Source: CAWARU01 sp963784575
Lineage (GTDB): Bacteria; Pseudomonadota; Gammaproteobacteria; UBA6186; Azoamicaceae
Direction: 5' to 3'
DNA length: 64,000 nt
Assembly: GCA_963784575.1 (NCBI GenBank)
Contig: CAWARU010000002.1
Span: 372,001 to 436,000 of the forward strand
Below, in pieces: positions 16,858 through 25,135 of the stretch; positions within the stretch are counted from its first letter, which is position 1, and the number at the start of each line of letters is the position of its first letter. The position numbers and the translations under genes are program-made. Below the pieces are notes generated by a model that saw only the letters and a program-made list of their open reading frames with translations, made no database searches and was not told the origin of the DNA.

Positions 16858-18150
16858 TTATCTATCTTCAGCCATTGCCATCATTACCATTGTGGCTATC
16901 AATAACGGAATATTTTTTAAATAACCCCCCATGGGATCCATCCAATACAAAGGTATTAAGAAGCTGAAAATAAGTGTATAGAACACTATTAAAAATATTT
17001 GTAACCCACCAATAAATTTAATTCGCCAATTGGCAAGGGTTGCCAAACCCAAAAGAACATCGAGGCAACTCGAAGCATAAAATGCAAATTTACCAACTGG
17101 TCCAGAAAGCCCTGCCGTCTTCATCATGAAATCAATGGCGTACTGCGGAATGATAAGGAGCGGAATCAAACCCGACAAAACCCAAAGTAATCCAATTGAG
17201 ATTCGAAGTAAGGGTTTTAAAAAATACAAACGTGCATGCCAACGATCTTGTGCAGTACTAGGTTCCATCATGAAACTTTCCTCCATAGTTGCAGGTCGAA
17301 ATCCAACTGTTTCGATTAAAGGTTCTACAGGGGTAACTTCATTAAAATCTAACATTTTGTAGCTGGTGGTATTGATTGGGATATCTCTAAACCAATCACC
17401 AAAATAGGACAGGAAACGAATCAAAGGCAATGGAATATGCACCACGGGCGCAGTACCAAATCCAAGCCATGATCGCAGCAATTTCAAAATGGATTCCAGC
17501 GTTTTTGACTCTGGTCCCACCGCATCGAGCGCAATTCTTGAAACATCTGGTTTATCTAAAATAATTAAAATAGATTCCGATAAATCTCGAATATGAATTG
17601 GTTGAAATAGTTGCTTGCCATCTCCCACTACGGGAATCAAGCAGGGCATGGCCGCGAGCGCTCGAAAAAGGGCTGTGCCTCCATAAGCACCCGGACCATA
17701 GACAAGTGAGGGCCGCAAAATTATCCAATCATACTCTAGGGCCTCTAAATATTTTTCAAAGGCAAATTTGGTCTTTGCATAAGGAACATCGATACGATCT
17801 GTCGCACCTCGCGCCGAAATATGAATAAATTTCTGCACGCCAGTTTGCATGCAGGCATTAACTAAGGCTTTGGGAGTTTGAAAATGGATAGCTTCAATGA
17901 CTTTTTGACTATGGGATTGTAAAATACCGACGCAGTTGACTACTGCATCAATATTCTGCAAACGCGGCAACCAGACATCGGTATCGGTATCATGAATAAA
18001 GTTACATGAGAGCGCAGTATTATCGGGGAAAAGTAGTTTGGATTCTTTGAGATCGTGAGCGCCTATGATAACTTCATGCCCTGCTGCATTTAATGTAGCA
18101 GTTACTTGCGATCCGATAAAACCGTAGCCTCCTGTGACCAGTATTCGCAT
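16858..18150 (-). CDS. NAD-binding SDR fused to a DoxX-like membrane domain
   Basis: A 430-residue two-part protein. Residues 1 to about 285 are an atypical short-chain dehydrogenase with the nucleotide motif GGYGFIGS and the later DWIILRPSLVYGPG stretch. It lacks a canonical YxxxK at the usual place (YAKTKFAFEK serves instead). The last about 130 residues contain four hydrophobic segments like DoxX/YphA proteins (LLRISIGLLWVLSGLIPLL, FAFYASSCLDVLLGLATL). The hydrophilic part would sit at the cytosolic face. Substrate unknown. Likely co-transcribed with the DUF2269 gene after an 89-bp gap. Confidence 0.8.
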   Translation of the reverse strand: MRILVTGGYGFIGSQVTATLNAAGHEVIIGAHDLKESKLLFPDNTALSCNFIHDTDTDVWLPRLQNIDAVVNCVGILQSHSQKVIEAIHFQTPKALVNACMQTGVQKFIHISARGATDRIDVPYAKTKFAFEKYLEALEYDWIILRPSLVYGPGAYGGTALFRALAAMPCLIPVVGDGKQLFQPIHIRDLSESILIILDKPDVSRIALDAVGPESKTLESILKLLRSWLGFGTAPVVHIPLPLIRFLSYFGDWFRDIPINTTSYKMLDFNEVTPVEPLIETVGFRPATMEESFMMEPSTAQDRWHARLYFLKPLLRISIGLLWVLSGLIPLLIIPQYAIDFMMKTAGLSGPVGKFAFYASSCLDVLLGLATLANWRIKFIGGLQIFLIVFYTLIFSFLIPLYWMDPMGGYLKNIPLLIATMVMMAMAEDR

Positions 18151-18334
18151 CTTTATTTATCCCCCTAAGAGACATTTTGCGCAGAGAAACTGATATTATT
18201 ATAGGATTAATCTATGGTATAACCAACAAAGTTAATTAACTTAAAAATTATTATTAGTAGAATTTAACAATCGAATTCATCAATAGACATCAATGAAAGC
18301 GCCCGCGAAGATTGCGAATCTATCGTTTTGAGTA

Positions 18335-18982
18335 TTACTTTTTAACAAGAGACAGTTTAGGACGATGTTTTTGCTTTGATTTATTTTTCCCTTTTGATGT
18401 GTTGTTTGAAGTGCTGCTTGTGCTTGAGGCGCTGCGATGCTGTGATTTTGAAGCAGCTTTTTTAGATGCATGCTTTGTTACATTATGAGGCTTTTGCGGC
18501 GCTTTGGCATGAACTACTGATTTCGATCTGTACTTTCCTTTGGTTTTTTGGGAACCGGAGGCTCTCTTTGATCCCTCTTTCACTGTCACTTTGCCTTTTT
18601 TATTTTCTGCTGCGGCCTTTTCTTTTTGCATCAAGACCAGTGCTTTTACAAAATCAGACAATTCTTTCTGTATTTTCGCATGCTTAATATCTTCAAATCG
18701 GACTATTCCTGCGCCATTTTTAGAGGCCTTTTTTGCAGGCTTAAAGGGTACCACCTTTTTCTTATTATTTAAGATTTTGCTGGTATGGAGGGAGGTTAAT
18801 TTCTTAGCTTGTTGTCTTAATTTATTTGACTTATCAGTTTTACTAGATTTACTAGATTTGCTCAAGCTGGATGATTTCGTACCGGATGATTTGGGCGTTC
18901 TAAGTGTGTCGTTAGCCGATTTCACAGTTTTGCCGTCTTTATTGGACTTGCTAGATTTGCCCGAAGTACGTTTTTTTTGCAT
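18335..18982 (-). CDS. Lysine/serine-rich, histone-like protein
   Basis: A 215-residue highly basic protein of low complexity. Residues 1-60 are Ser/Lys repeats (SKSSKSSKTDKSNK). A short region around 85-125 could fold (GIVRFEDIKHAKIQKELSDFVKALVLMQKEKAAAE). The rest is again Lys, Ser, His and Ala rich. It has no signal peptide or membrane segment. Such proteins bind nucleic acid in several bacteria, and a chromosome-condensing role like Hc1 or a secreted nuclear-targeted role are both conceivable, neither shown. GAGGGAAAC precedes the ATG. A ten-base-period repeat sits immediately upstream. It resembles the tail of the Lon-like protease in composition. Confidence 0.6.
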   Translation of the reverse strand: MQKKRTSGKSSKSNKDGKTVKSANDTLRTPKSSGTKSSSLSKSSKSSKTDKSNKLRQQAKKLTSLHTSKILNNKKKVVPFKPAKKASKNGAGIVRFEDIKHAKIQKELSDFVKALVLMQKEKAAAENKKGKVTVKEGSKRASGSQKTKGKYRSKSVVHAKAPQKPHNVTKHASKKAASKSQHRSASSTSSTSNNTSKGKNKSKQKHRPKLSLVKK

Positions 18983-19009
18983 GTTTCCCTCTATTCCTTT
19001 ACTTTAAAT

Positions 19010-19083
19010 CTGTTAAACCCTGTCAAGTTCTGTTAATTCTTGTTAAATCCTGTTAAGTTCTGTTAAGTTCTGTTAAATCCTGA
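19010..19083 (-). repeat. Seven-copy tandem repeat of exactly 10 bp upstream of the basic protein gene
   Basis: On the plus strand the unit CTGTTAARTY repeats about seven times at an exact 10-bp step from 19010 to 19083. It lies 28 bases upstream of the start of the gene ending at 18335. A step close to one helix turn places TTAA blocks on one face, which is expected to bend DNA or to array binding sites. Confidence 0.8.
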
Positions 19084-19095
19084 TTTCTAATTCCC

Positions 19096-19665
19096 TCAAA
19101 TCCTTGGTTCCTCAGTTAAACCAGGAAATGGTGATTTTCGGGGTTTGATTTGGACTACGATATCCACCAAATCGAATCTGGGTTTATCATACACCATAGC
19201 GTAAAGGGTGATGTCGTAATCATTAGGCGGTAATTGAATAAAAGCGCCTTGATATTCTTCGATGGAATTTTGTCTGGGAGAATAATTTTCTCCTGGTAAA
19301 TACTCACCACCGCCAATGAATAAATTTCCAGAAATTATCTTAATCCCCAGTGGATTAATGACTTTTTTGATACTCTGCTTTTCAATATTGGTGAGAGTAT
19401 CTGCACTGGTTAACCGTACCCTGTACTGTCCATCTGCAGCAAGGTTAACTAAAGAAATGAGGCCTTTACTGACTTCATCATAGGATATGAAATCATTGCA
19501 CCACCAATCACTGTCATCATAAAGTCTATGCTGCAAAACTTCTGGATCGAAGAGTGCTAACGTAGCGGTATCGGTAACAAAATCCAAAGACTCATTTAAG
19601 GTTTCGAAAGGCTTTGGTGCCTGTTCCGGTATTTTTTTACTGAATAACCTTGACAAAAATTTCAT
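19096..19665 (-). CDS. Unknown protein, possibly DUF6386-like
   Basis: A 189-residue soluble protein with no signal peptide. The region ESLDFVTDTATLALFDPEVLQHRL followed by DDSDWW recalls a family of uncharacterised proteins (DUF6386), but this is from memory and uncertain. The rest is mixed alpha/beta with a long proline-containing end (IQLPPNDYDITLYAMVY). It starts after AGGAAACC. It is followed at once by the 10-bp repeat array that precedes the Lys/Ser-rich gene. No function is assigned. Confidence 0.5.
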   Translation of the reverse strand: MKFLSRLFSKKIPEQAPKPFETLNESLDFVTDTATLALFDPEVLQHRLYDDSDWWCNDFISYDEVSKGLISLVNLAADGQYRVRLTSADTLTNIEKQSIKKVINPLGIKIISGNLFIGGGEYLPGENYSPRQNSIEEYQGAFIQLPPNDYDITLYAMVYDKPRFDLVDIVVQIKPRKSPFPGLTEEPRI

Positions 19666-19799
19666 GTAAGTAAGGTTTCCTAAAAATAATCACCAAGATT
19701 TTACCGTTTATTTCGATGAAAGTAAATGATAACGTGTATGGTATATCAGCTTTAATTAGTTAGAAAACTATGTTTTTTGTGAGAGTTGCAAACAATACA

Positions 19800-19942
19800 C
19801 TAGAAATCTCGCTTTTCTAAAGCAGAAAAAAATGAATATAATGCTTGCGTATGAATTCCGTCTTGAATTGAATAATCAGGTGATAAAAATCTCTTGCGCT
19901 CCAACCGAATACCCATACTGCCTGGAAAAACTTAAGGAAAGT
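19800..19942 (-). pseudogene. Remnant of a DUF4143 ATPase C-terminus
   Basis: The minus strand, in a frame different from the overlapping 160-residue gene, reads a peptide with GIR, SPDYSIQDGIHTQALYS and FFSALEKRDF before TAG. This closely follows the end of the ATPase at 20590-21918 (GIRF, HDYSIHDGIHSYPLYS, VFSALEKSDFFEI). Only about 45 codons survive. It shows that a second copy, or a recombination product, of the ATPase gene once lay here. Confidence 0.7.
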
Positions 19943-20358
19943 AGTTTTTTAGAGGGTTCGAAGCCTGAGGGCACTCCATAACTCTCTCCGCGGATACCGT
20001 TGTGTGTTCCTGAGGGCTGCAAAATGCGATCATTGTTCAATTCTAATTCATCAAAATATTCAATAATACCTTTTTTATAAGTTTCAGGCACTGGAAAGGT
20101 AGGATAGCCTAAATCCGCCAATAAAATCCTGTCATCTTCCATATTTGTTTTTTCATTTAAAGAAACTGCTTTGTTCAATTGCATACTCAGTTTCTTAGCG
20201 TAAAAATTAATTTTTTCATGGAATTCCCAAAGAGCTTCTCCTATTTTCGTAATGGAACAGTCGGACTCCGCAATTGATATGTTCATATCCTCGTACAGAG
20301 GATTGATTATTGTATTTTTTTTTGATTCATTAATTTTTACTACATTAATTTCAGGCAT
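19876..20358 (-). CDS. Unknown 160-residue protein with a hybrid end
   Basis: No family is recognised. The protein is soluble and acidic to neutral (MPEINVVKINESKKN, then a helical EALWEFHEKINFYAKKLSMQLNKA). A C-terminal part is rich in Gly, Pro and Ser. The last roughly 20 residues are read out of frame through the ATPase remnant at 19800-19942, so the native end was probably lost or replaced. GAGGAAG lies before the ATG. It follows the DUF4143 ATPase on the same strand, with a palindrome between them. Confidence 0.45.
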   Translation of the reverse strand: MPEINVVKINESKKNTIINPLYEDMNISIAESDCSITKIGEALWEFHEKINFYAKKLSMQLNKAVSLNEKTNMEDDRILLADLGYPTFPVPETYKKGIIEYFDELELNNDRILQPSGTHNGIRGESYGVPSGFEPSKKLLSLSFSRQYGYSVGAQEIFIT

Positions 20359-20440
20359 GACTTCCTCAATATTTCTATTAATAATTAGCTTCTTCGTATC
20401 AGATAGTTTTAAATACTAAAGAAAAATCAATATGCTTACA

Positions 20441-20461
20441 ATACCGTATTAAATACGGTAT
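20441..20461. repeat. Perfect 9-bp palindrome with 3-base spacer
   Basis: ATACCGTAT-TAA-ATACGGTAT lies 83 bases before the start of the unknown gene ending at 19876. Its size and symmetry fit an operator for a dimeric repressor. No matching site was noticed elsewhere in the window. Confidence 0.5.
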
Positions 20462-20589
20462 CAGATCGCAAATTATTCCGCTGCGGCTTTATGAAAGTAA
20501 ATAAAAGATGCATGAAATACACCCATTATTTAATCAGAGAACTGTACCCACGATAGCAATGAAGGTAAACTTAGCTTCTGGTTCCACTG

Positions 20590-21918
20590 TTATATTTCAA
20601 AGAAATCTGACTTTTCTAATGCCGAAAAAACAGAATACAAAGGATAGGAATGTATTCCGTCATGAATTGAATAATCATGGCTAGAAAATCTTATCCCATA
20701 AGGAGAATTGGGATGGCTTTGCAAGAAAACACGCATACTTTTCAAGGCTGTGCCTTTATTACTTTTTACTTCAATGGGAATGACATGACCAGCTTTCTGA
20801 ATTAAATAATCCACCTCAGCTTGCGCAGCTTTTTCTTCTTTTTGCCAATAATAAAGAGAGGCTTTAGAGCTCGGTGTAGAATAAGCAAGTAATTCTTGAC
20901 CCACAAAAGCTTCTAAAACTGATCCTTTATTAACATAACTTTGTTTGCTGTTTAAAAACCAATCTGAAAAGTCTAAACCTAACATTGTTTGGGTTAGGCC
21001 CACATCTAAAAATATAATCTTAAATTTATCAAAATCTAAATCCGCGCCTAGGGGAATACCTTGTCCGCTAGAGTGTTGAATACGATGGAAAAGTCCAGCT
21101 GTCAAAAGTAATTCTAGTGCTGGCATTAATTCCCTTTTACGATATTCACCAGGAATTGCTGAAAATTTAAATTTTTTTCCTATTTGTCTAATTCCAAATT
21201 CATACAAAAGTTCGAGATATTTAATCTGATGTTCTTTTGCATATTTATTAAAATCTTGACGGTAAGCATCAATAATTGTGTGATGAATTTTTGCACATTC
21301 AATAGCATTCTTATTGTTAACCCAAGAGGCAACAGCTTCTGGCATTCCGCCTACAGCCAAGTATTCAGTTAATAAATTCAAAGTATGTTCATGTATTGGT
21401 GTACCAAAAGGATTTTCAGCCGTGGTATTTAGCAAGCGTTCAAGTAACATATCGTTACCTTGAGCCTTTAAAAATTCAAGCCATGACATTGGGTACATAT
21501 ATAAAAATGAAACACGACCCACCGGAACGCCGACTTGTTGAATTGCAAAATCTAACAAAGAACCTGCTGCTATAACGTGAAGATTGGGCATTTCCTCGTA
21601 AAAGTAGCGTAAAGCAATTATGGCTTTTGGAACTTCCTGTACCTCATCAAAAAATAATAAAGTATCATTTTCAGTAATTTCCTGTTTGAGCACACTCACC
21701 AAATCACGAATAATTCTTTCTGGAACCAGATTAAAATCAAAGAGAGTTTTTAATTCAGGACGTTTCTCAAAATTGATTTCAACAAAATTTTTAAAAGTCT
21801 TGCCAAGTGTTCTAACGGCAAAGGTTTTGCCAACCTGTCTGGCACCCCTTAATAGAATAGGCTTATGATTGCCAGAGTTTTTCCATCGCATTAACTCTAA
21901 GTCTATGAATCTTTTCAT
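20590..21918 (-). CDS. AAA ATPase with DUF4143 domain
   Basis: A 442-residue protein of the AAA_14/DUF4143 type. Walker A is GARQVGKT (about residues 25-32) and Walker B is LLFFDEVQEVP. The C-terminal DUF4143 part has the restriction-nuclease-like signature AEVDYLIQ followed 11 residues later by IPIEVKS. Such genes are common, often present in several copies and often transferred. Proposed roles (defence, toxin-like) are unproven. The upstream region is the long inverted repeat at 21955-22032, and a decayed second C-terminus lies downstream at 19800-19942. Full length and intact. Confidence 0.85.
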   Translation of the reverse strand: MKRFIDLELMRWKNSGNHKPILLRGARQVGKTFAVRTLGKTFKNFVEINFEKRPELKTLFDFNLVPERIIRDLVSVLKQEITENDTLLFFDEVQEVPKAIIALRYFYEEMPNLHVIAAGSLLDFAIQQVGVPVGRVSFLYMYPMSWLEFLKAQGNDMLLERLLNTTAENPFGTPIHEHTLNLLTEYLAVGGMPEAVASWVNNKNAIECAKIHHTIIDAYRQDFNKYAKEHQIKYLELLYEFGIRQIGKKFKFSAIPGEYRKRELMPALELLLTAGLFHRIQHSSGQGIPLGADLDFDKFKIIFLDVGLTQTMLGLDFSDWFLNSKQSYVNKGSVLEAFVGQELLAYSTPSSKASLYYWQKEEKAAQAEVDYLIQKAGHVIPIEVKSNKGTALKSMRVFLQSHPNSPYGIRFSSHDYSIHDGIHSYPLYSVFSALEKSDFFEI

Positions 21919-21954
21919 TTTTTATCCCAAATGACCAAATTAACCTAATTTTAA

Positions 21955-22032
21955 ACCATTCATGGTCAAAAATCAACCATGTTTTTGACCATGAATGGTT
22001 AGGAACATGGTTGATTTTTGACCATGAATGGT
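21955..22032. repeat. 29-bp perfect inverted repeat with a third inner copy
   Basis: The left arm (21955-21983) begins ACCATTCATGGTCA and the right arm (22004-22032) is its exact complement, ending TGACCATGAATGGT. The spacer contains another TTTGACCATGAATGGTT. The block begins at the emrB stop codon and ends 37 bases before the ATPase start. It may end the emrAB transcript and also serve as an operator for the ATPase. A recombination site brought in with the ATPase is the alternative. Confidence 0.8.
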
Positions 22033-23594
22033 CACTCCGCTGCGGCTTTGGGACTTTTTTTCAGGAAAGGCGGGCGGGCGAACCAGACGAGGATGAGGAG
22101 GGACACGAAAATAAAGCCAGAAACCCAGAAAATATCATTGGTGGACATCACATAGGCTTGATTGATTATGGCATTCATTGTTACGCCGTAACTTTGATCT
22201 TCGGAGAACCCAAGGTCTTGTATTTGTCGCAATCCTTCGATGAAGGGCTGATCAGTGGGAGTGGCGGATTCTACTAATACGCTTTGATGTGCAGCTTCGC
22301 GGCGATCCCAGACCGCGACGCTAATTGAAGTACCGAAGCTACCAGCTAAGATACGCAGAAAATTAGAAAGTCCAGTGGCGCTCGCTAAGCGATGGTTTGG
22401 TAAACCGGAAAGTAAAATGGTAATTGTGGGTATGAAAAAGCAGGGAGCACCGATACCTTGAACAAATCGTGCCAGCGCGATATAGCCTGCTGAAACATCA
22501 GTATTGAGAAATGCAAGCCAAAAAGAGGTGGCAGCAAAGACTATGAATCCAACACTTACAATAACCCTTAAGTCAACATAGTCCATTACTTTTCCCATAA
22601 AAGGTGAAAGAATGACGGGTAAAATTCCAAGTGGAGCTGTGACAAGACCCGCCCAAGTCGCTGTGTAGTTGTATTGAGTTTGCAGCCAAAGCGGTAAGAT
22701 AACAACACTGCCAAAATAAGTTCCATATCCCAAGCTGATAGCCAGGGTGCCTACCGTGAAATTGCGGCTTTTGAAAAGAGAAAGATCAACAATAGGATGG
22801 GGATCTGTTAATTCCCATACGATTAAGAAGCATAAAGAAATAAAGGAAACAATGGCAAGCATGATTATCACGTTTGATTCAAACCAATCTAGATCTTTGC
22901 CCTGATCTAGCAGGATTTGCAGGGCTCCGATGCCAATTGCAAGTAAAAATATTCCCATATAGTCTATTGGCAACTTTTCAGTTTTTGTTTCTCGATCTCG
23001 CAATATATACCAGGTAATGTAGACTGATAAAATGCCTACGGGTACATTAATATAGAAAATCCAAGGCCAACTATAATCGTCGGTGAGAATCCCTCCTAAA
23101 ATTGGTCCGAGTACCGGCGCTGCGACTGCAACAGTTGCCCACAATGCCGTTGCGAGTCCTTTTTTATCTGATGGATAATTTGCAAGTAAAAGGCTTTGTG
23201 ACAGTGGAATCATGGGACCTGCCATAGCTCCTTGAACGATTCGGAAAAAGAGCAGCATGGGGAAATTGGTTGACAATCCGCAGAGCAAAGAAGCAACAGT
23301 GAACAAGGCTGTTGATAGTAGGAATAAACGTACTTCACCGAAACGTTTTGCAAGCCAGCCTGTCAAGGGAAGTACGATAGCCAAAGTGACTGTAAAAGAA
23401 GTGATAACCCAGGTACCTTGATCGGGACTGACTGCCAAATTGCCTGCAATGGTTGGCACTGCAACGTTTGCAATGGAAGTGTCTAATACATTCATGAAAA
23501 TACCGCAGGAAACTGCAATGGTAAGAGCCACTAATTTGGCTCCTTTGATAGGTGGAAGATTTGATTCGGCTGATTTATTGTTCATCATTTTCAT
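22032..23594 (-). CDS. emrB: EmrB/QacA-type drug exporter (MFS, DHA2)
   Basis: A 520-residue proton-driven exporter with 14 predicted membrane helices. Helix 1 carries MNVLDTSIANVAVPTIAGNL and the following loop SPDQGTWVITSFTV, hallmarks of EmrB. Motif C is present as VAVAAPVLGPILGGIL. It works with the adaptor EmrA encoded 10 bases upstream in the same operon, moving hydrophobic compounds across the envelope with a TolC-like channel. The stop lies at the edge of a strong inverted repeat. Confidence 0.92.
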   Translation of the reverse strand: MKMMNNKSAESNLPPIKGAKLVALTIAVSCGIFMNVLDTSIANVAVPTIAGNLAVSPDQGTWVITSFTVTLAIVLPLTGWLAKRFGEVRLFLLSTALFTVASLLCGLSTNFPMLLFFRIVQGAMAGPMIPLSQSLLLANYPSDKKGLATALWATVAVAAPVLGPILGGILTDDYSWPWIFYINVPVGILSVYITWYILRDRETKTEKLPIDYMGIFLLAIGIGALQILLDQGKDLDWFESNVIIMLAIVSFISLCFLIVWELTDPHPIVDLSLFKSRNFTVGTLAISLGYGTYFGSVVILPLWLQTQYNYTATWAGLVTAPLGILPVILSPFMGKVMDYVDLRVIVSVGFIVFAATSFWLAFLNTDVSAGYIALARFVQGIGAPCFFIPTITILLSGLPNHRLASATGLSNFLRILAGSFGTSISVAVWDRREAAHQSVLVESATPTDQPFIEGLRQIQDLGFSEDQSYGVTMNAIINQAYVMSTNDIFWVSGFIFVSLLILVWFARPPFLKKSPKAAAE

Positions 23595-23604
23595 TTTCTA
23601 TTGC

Positions 23605-25053
23605 TCATTTATTGCTCATTTGCACTTCGTCTTTGTTTTCTGTAGTTTTGGCATTCTTTTTGGGTTCTTCATCTTCTGTCGTTTTGGTACTCGATTTGGA
23701 TACTTCATCATCCGCTTTCCTATCCTCTTCCTGACCTGCTTCCTTATCCACATTCTTATCCATATCCTTATCCATATCCTTCAAACTCATATTTTTCGCA
23801 TTAGAAGTTATAATTTCCTCAATTATTTTATCCGCTTCTTTGATATCCGCGCTATAATCCCGGCTTGAATAAATCACAGTATTTTGCGGTACTTGACTCA
23901 GCAAATGTCCACCTCGATCGCTGGTATCAACAGTCACTTCCATAGATAAACCTATACGAAGAGGATGTTTCTTCAAGTCTTTCGGATCAACAGCGATGCG
24001 AACTGGCAAACGTTGCACAATTTTGATCCAATTCCCTGTGGCATTCTGCGGCGGTAATAAATCAAATGCACTGCCAGTGCCGGGATTCAATCCCAACACG
24101 GTGCCTCGAAATTTAATGTCGCCATAGGCATCTGCATAGAGGGTTGCGGGTTGTCCAATGCGGATATTTGCTAATTGTGATTCTTTGAAATTAGCATTTA
24201 CCCAAATTTGATCGAGAGGCACAATTATCATCAAGATGGTATTTGGATTCACCTGTTGTCCAACTTGGACATTGCGCTTGGCAACATAACCTGTATCAGG
24301 CGCATAAATGGTTGTTCTCCTCCAATTCAAATAGGCATTGCGAAGCCTATCGGCTGACTGTTTCACTTGAGGATGATTATAGAGATCCGTGTTTTGAACC
24401 AGCACAGTGGCGCTCGCAAGAGCATGTTCTGCAGATTTCAAGGTATTTTCTGCTGTCTCTTTGGCGAGCAGTGCATGGCGTAAATCTTCTGGTGTAATGG
24501 TGGTATTCACGACAAGTTTTTGACGTCGCTCATAATCTTCTTTTGCTTTGACAAAGTTTTTTTGCTGCACATTAACATTAGCACGGGCTTGCAGAACATT
24601 GGTATAAAATTGACCTACATTTCTGGTGGTAACAGCAAGATCATCTTTAGCATTTCTCAGGGCGATTTCGGCATCAGATTTTTCCAAAAGCACGAGGGGT
24701 GATCCTTTCTCAACCAGATCTGTTTCATCTGCTCGAATGGCAATGACTTGTCCTGTGATTTCCGGCATCACTTTGACTTGATTGCCAGCCACATAAGCAT
24801 CATTGGTATATTCACTGAACCGCCCCCAAAAAATCCAGTATATTAGCCAAATGACGGCGATCAGTAAAAAAAGCAGCGTTAAACCAAAAAGCCATTGTTT
24901 TCGGGTTAATTGCATGGAATTGGAATTGTGGGATTTATTTTGATTTTCTAGGGCTTCAGATTTTGGTTTGGATGTACCCTCTATTTTGGTATCCTCCTTT
25001 GATTTACCTTCTTTTTTAGCATCTTCTCTGGCATCTTCATCGGTCGGACTCAT
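23605..25053 (-). CDS. emrA: EmrA-type membrane fusion protein
   Basis: A 482-residue HlyD-family adaptor. After an acidic, Lys/Glu-rich cytosolic N-terminus comes one membrane helix (WLFGLTLLFLLIAVIWLIYW), then the lipoyl-like half motif (YVAGNQVKVMPEITGQVIAI), a coiled-coil hairpin, and the second half (RTTIYAPDTGYVAKRNVQVGQQV). The last 60 residues are an unusual charged tail containing the short repeat DMDKDMDKNVDK, absent from standard EmrA. That tail would be periplasmic. Together with emrB it forms a two-gene operon. Confidence 0.9.
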   Translation of the reverse strand: MSPTDEDAREDAKKEGKSKEDTKIEGTSKPKSEALENQNKSHNSNSMQLTRKQWLFGLTLLFLLIAVIWLIYWIFWGRFSEYTNDAYVAGNQVKVMPEITGQVIAIRADETDLVEKGSPLVLLEKSDAEIALRNAKDDLAVTTRNVGQFYTNVLQARANVNVQQKNFVKAKEDYERRQKLVVNTTITPEDLRHALLAKETAENTLKSAEHALASATVLVQNTDLYNHPQVKQSADRLRNAYLNWRRTTIYAPDTGYVAKRNVQVGQQVNPNTILMIIVPLDQIWVNANFKESQLANIRIGQPATLYADAYGDIKFRGTVLGLNPGTGSAFDLLPPQNATGNWIKIVQRLPVRIAVDPKDLKKHPLRIGLSMEVTVDTSDRGGHLLSQVPQNTVIYSSRDYSADIKEADKIIEEIITSNAKNMSLKDMDKDMDKNVDKEAGQEEDRKADDEVSKSSTKTTEDEEPKKNAKTTENKDEVQMSNK

Positions 25054-25135
25054 AGAGTTTCCAAATTATATATTTCCAAATTATATAAAGGGGGCATATT
25101 TTTTAAGTATAATCTATTAGGGTGGGATGGTTCTA

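Noticed and set aside
18466..19007. Plus-strand frames opposite the Lys/Ser-rich gene
   Set aside because: Leu/Phe-rich translation is the expected antisense of Lys/Glu codons. The minus-strand gene has a good ribosome site.
23440..23868. Plus-strand frame opposite the emrA/emrB junction with FFIFIL-type repeats
   Set aside because: Antisense of the Lys/Asp-rich EmrA tail; no start signal and no plausible protein.
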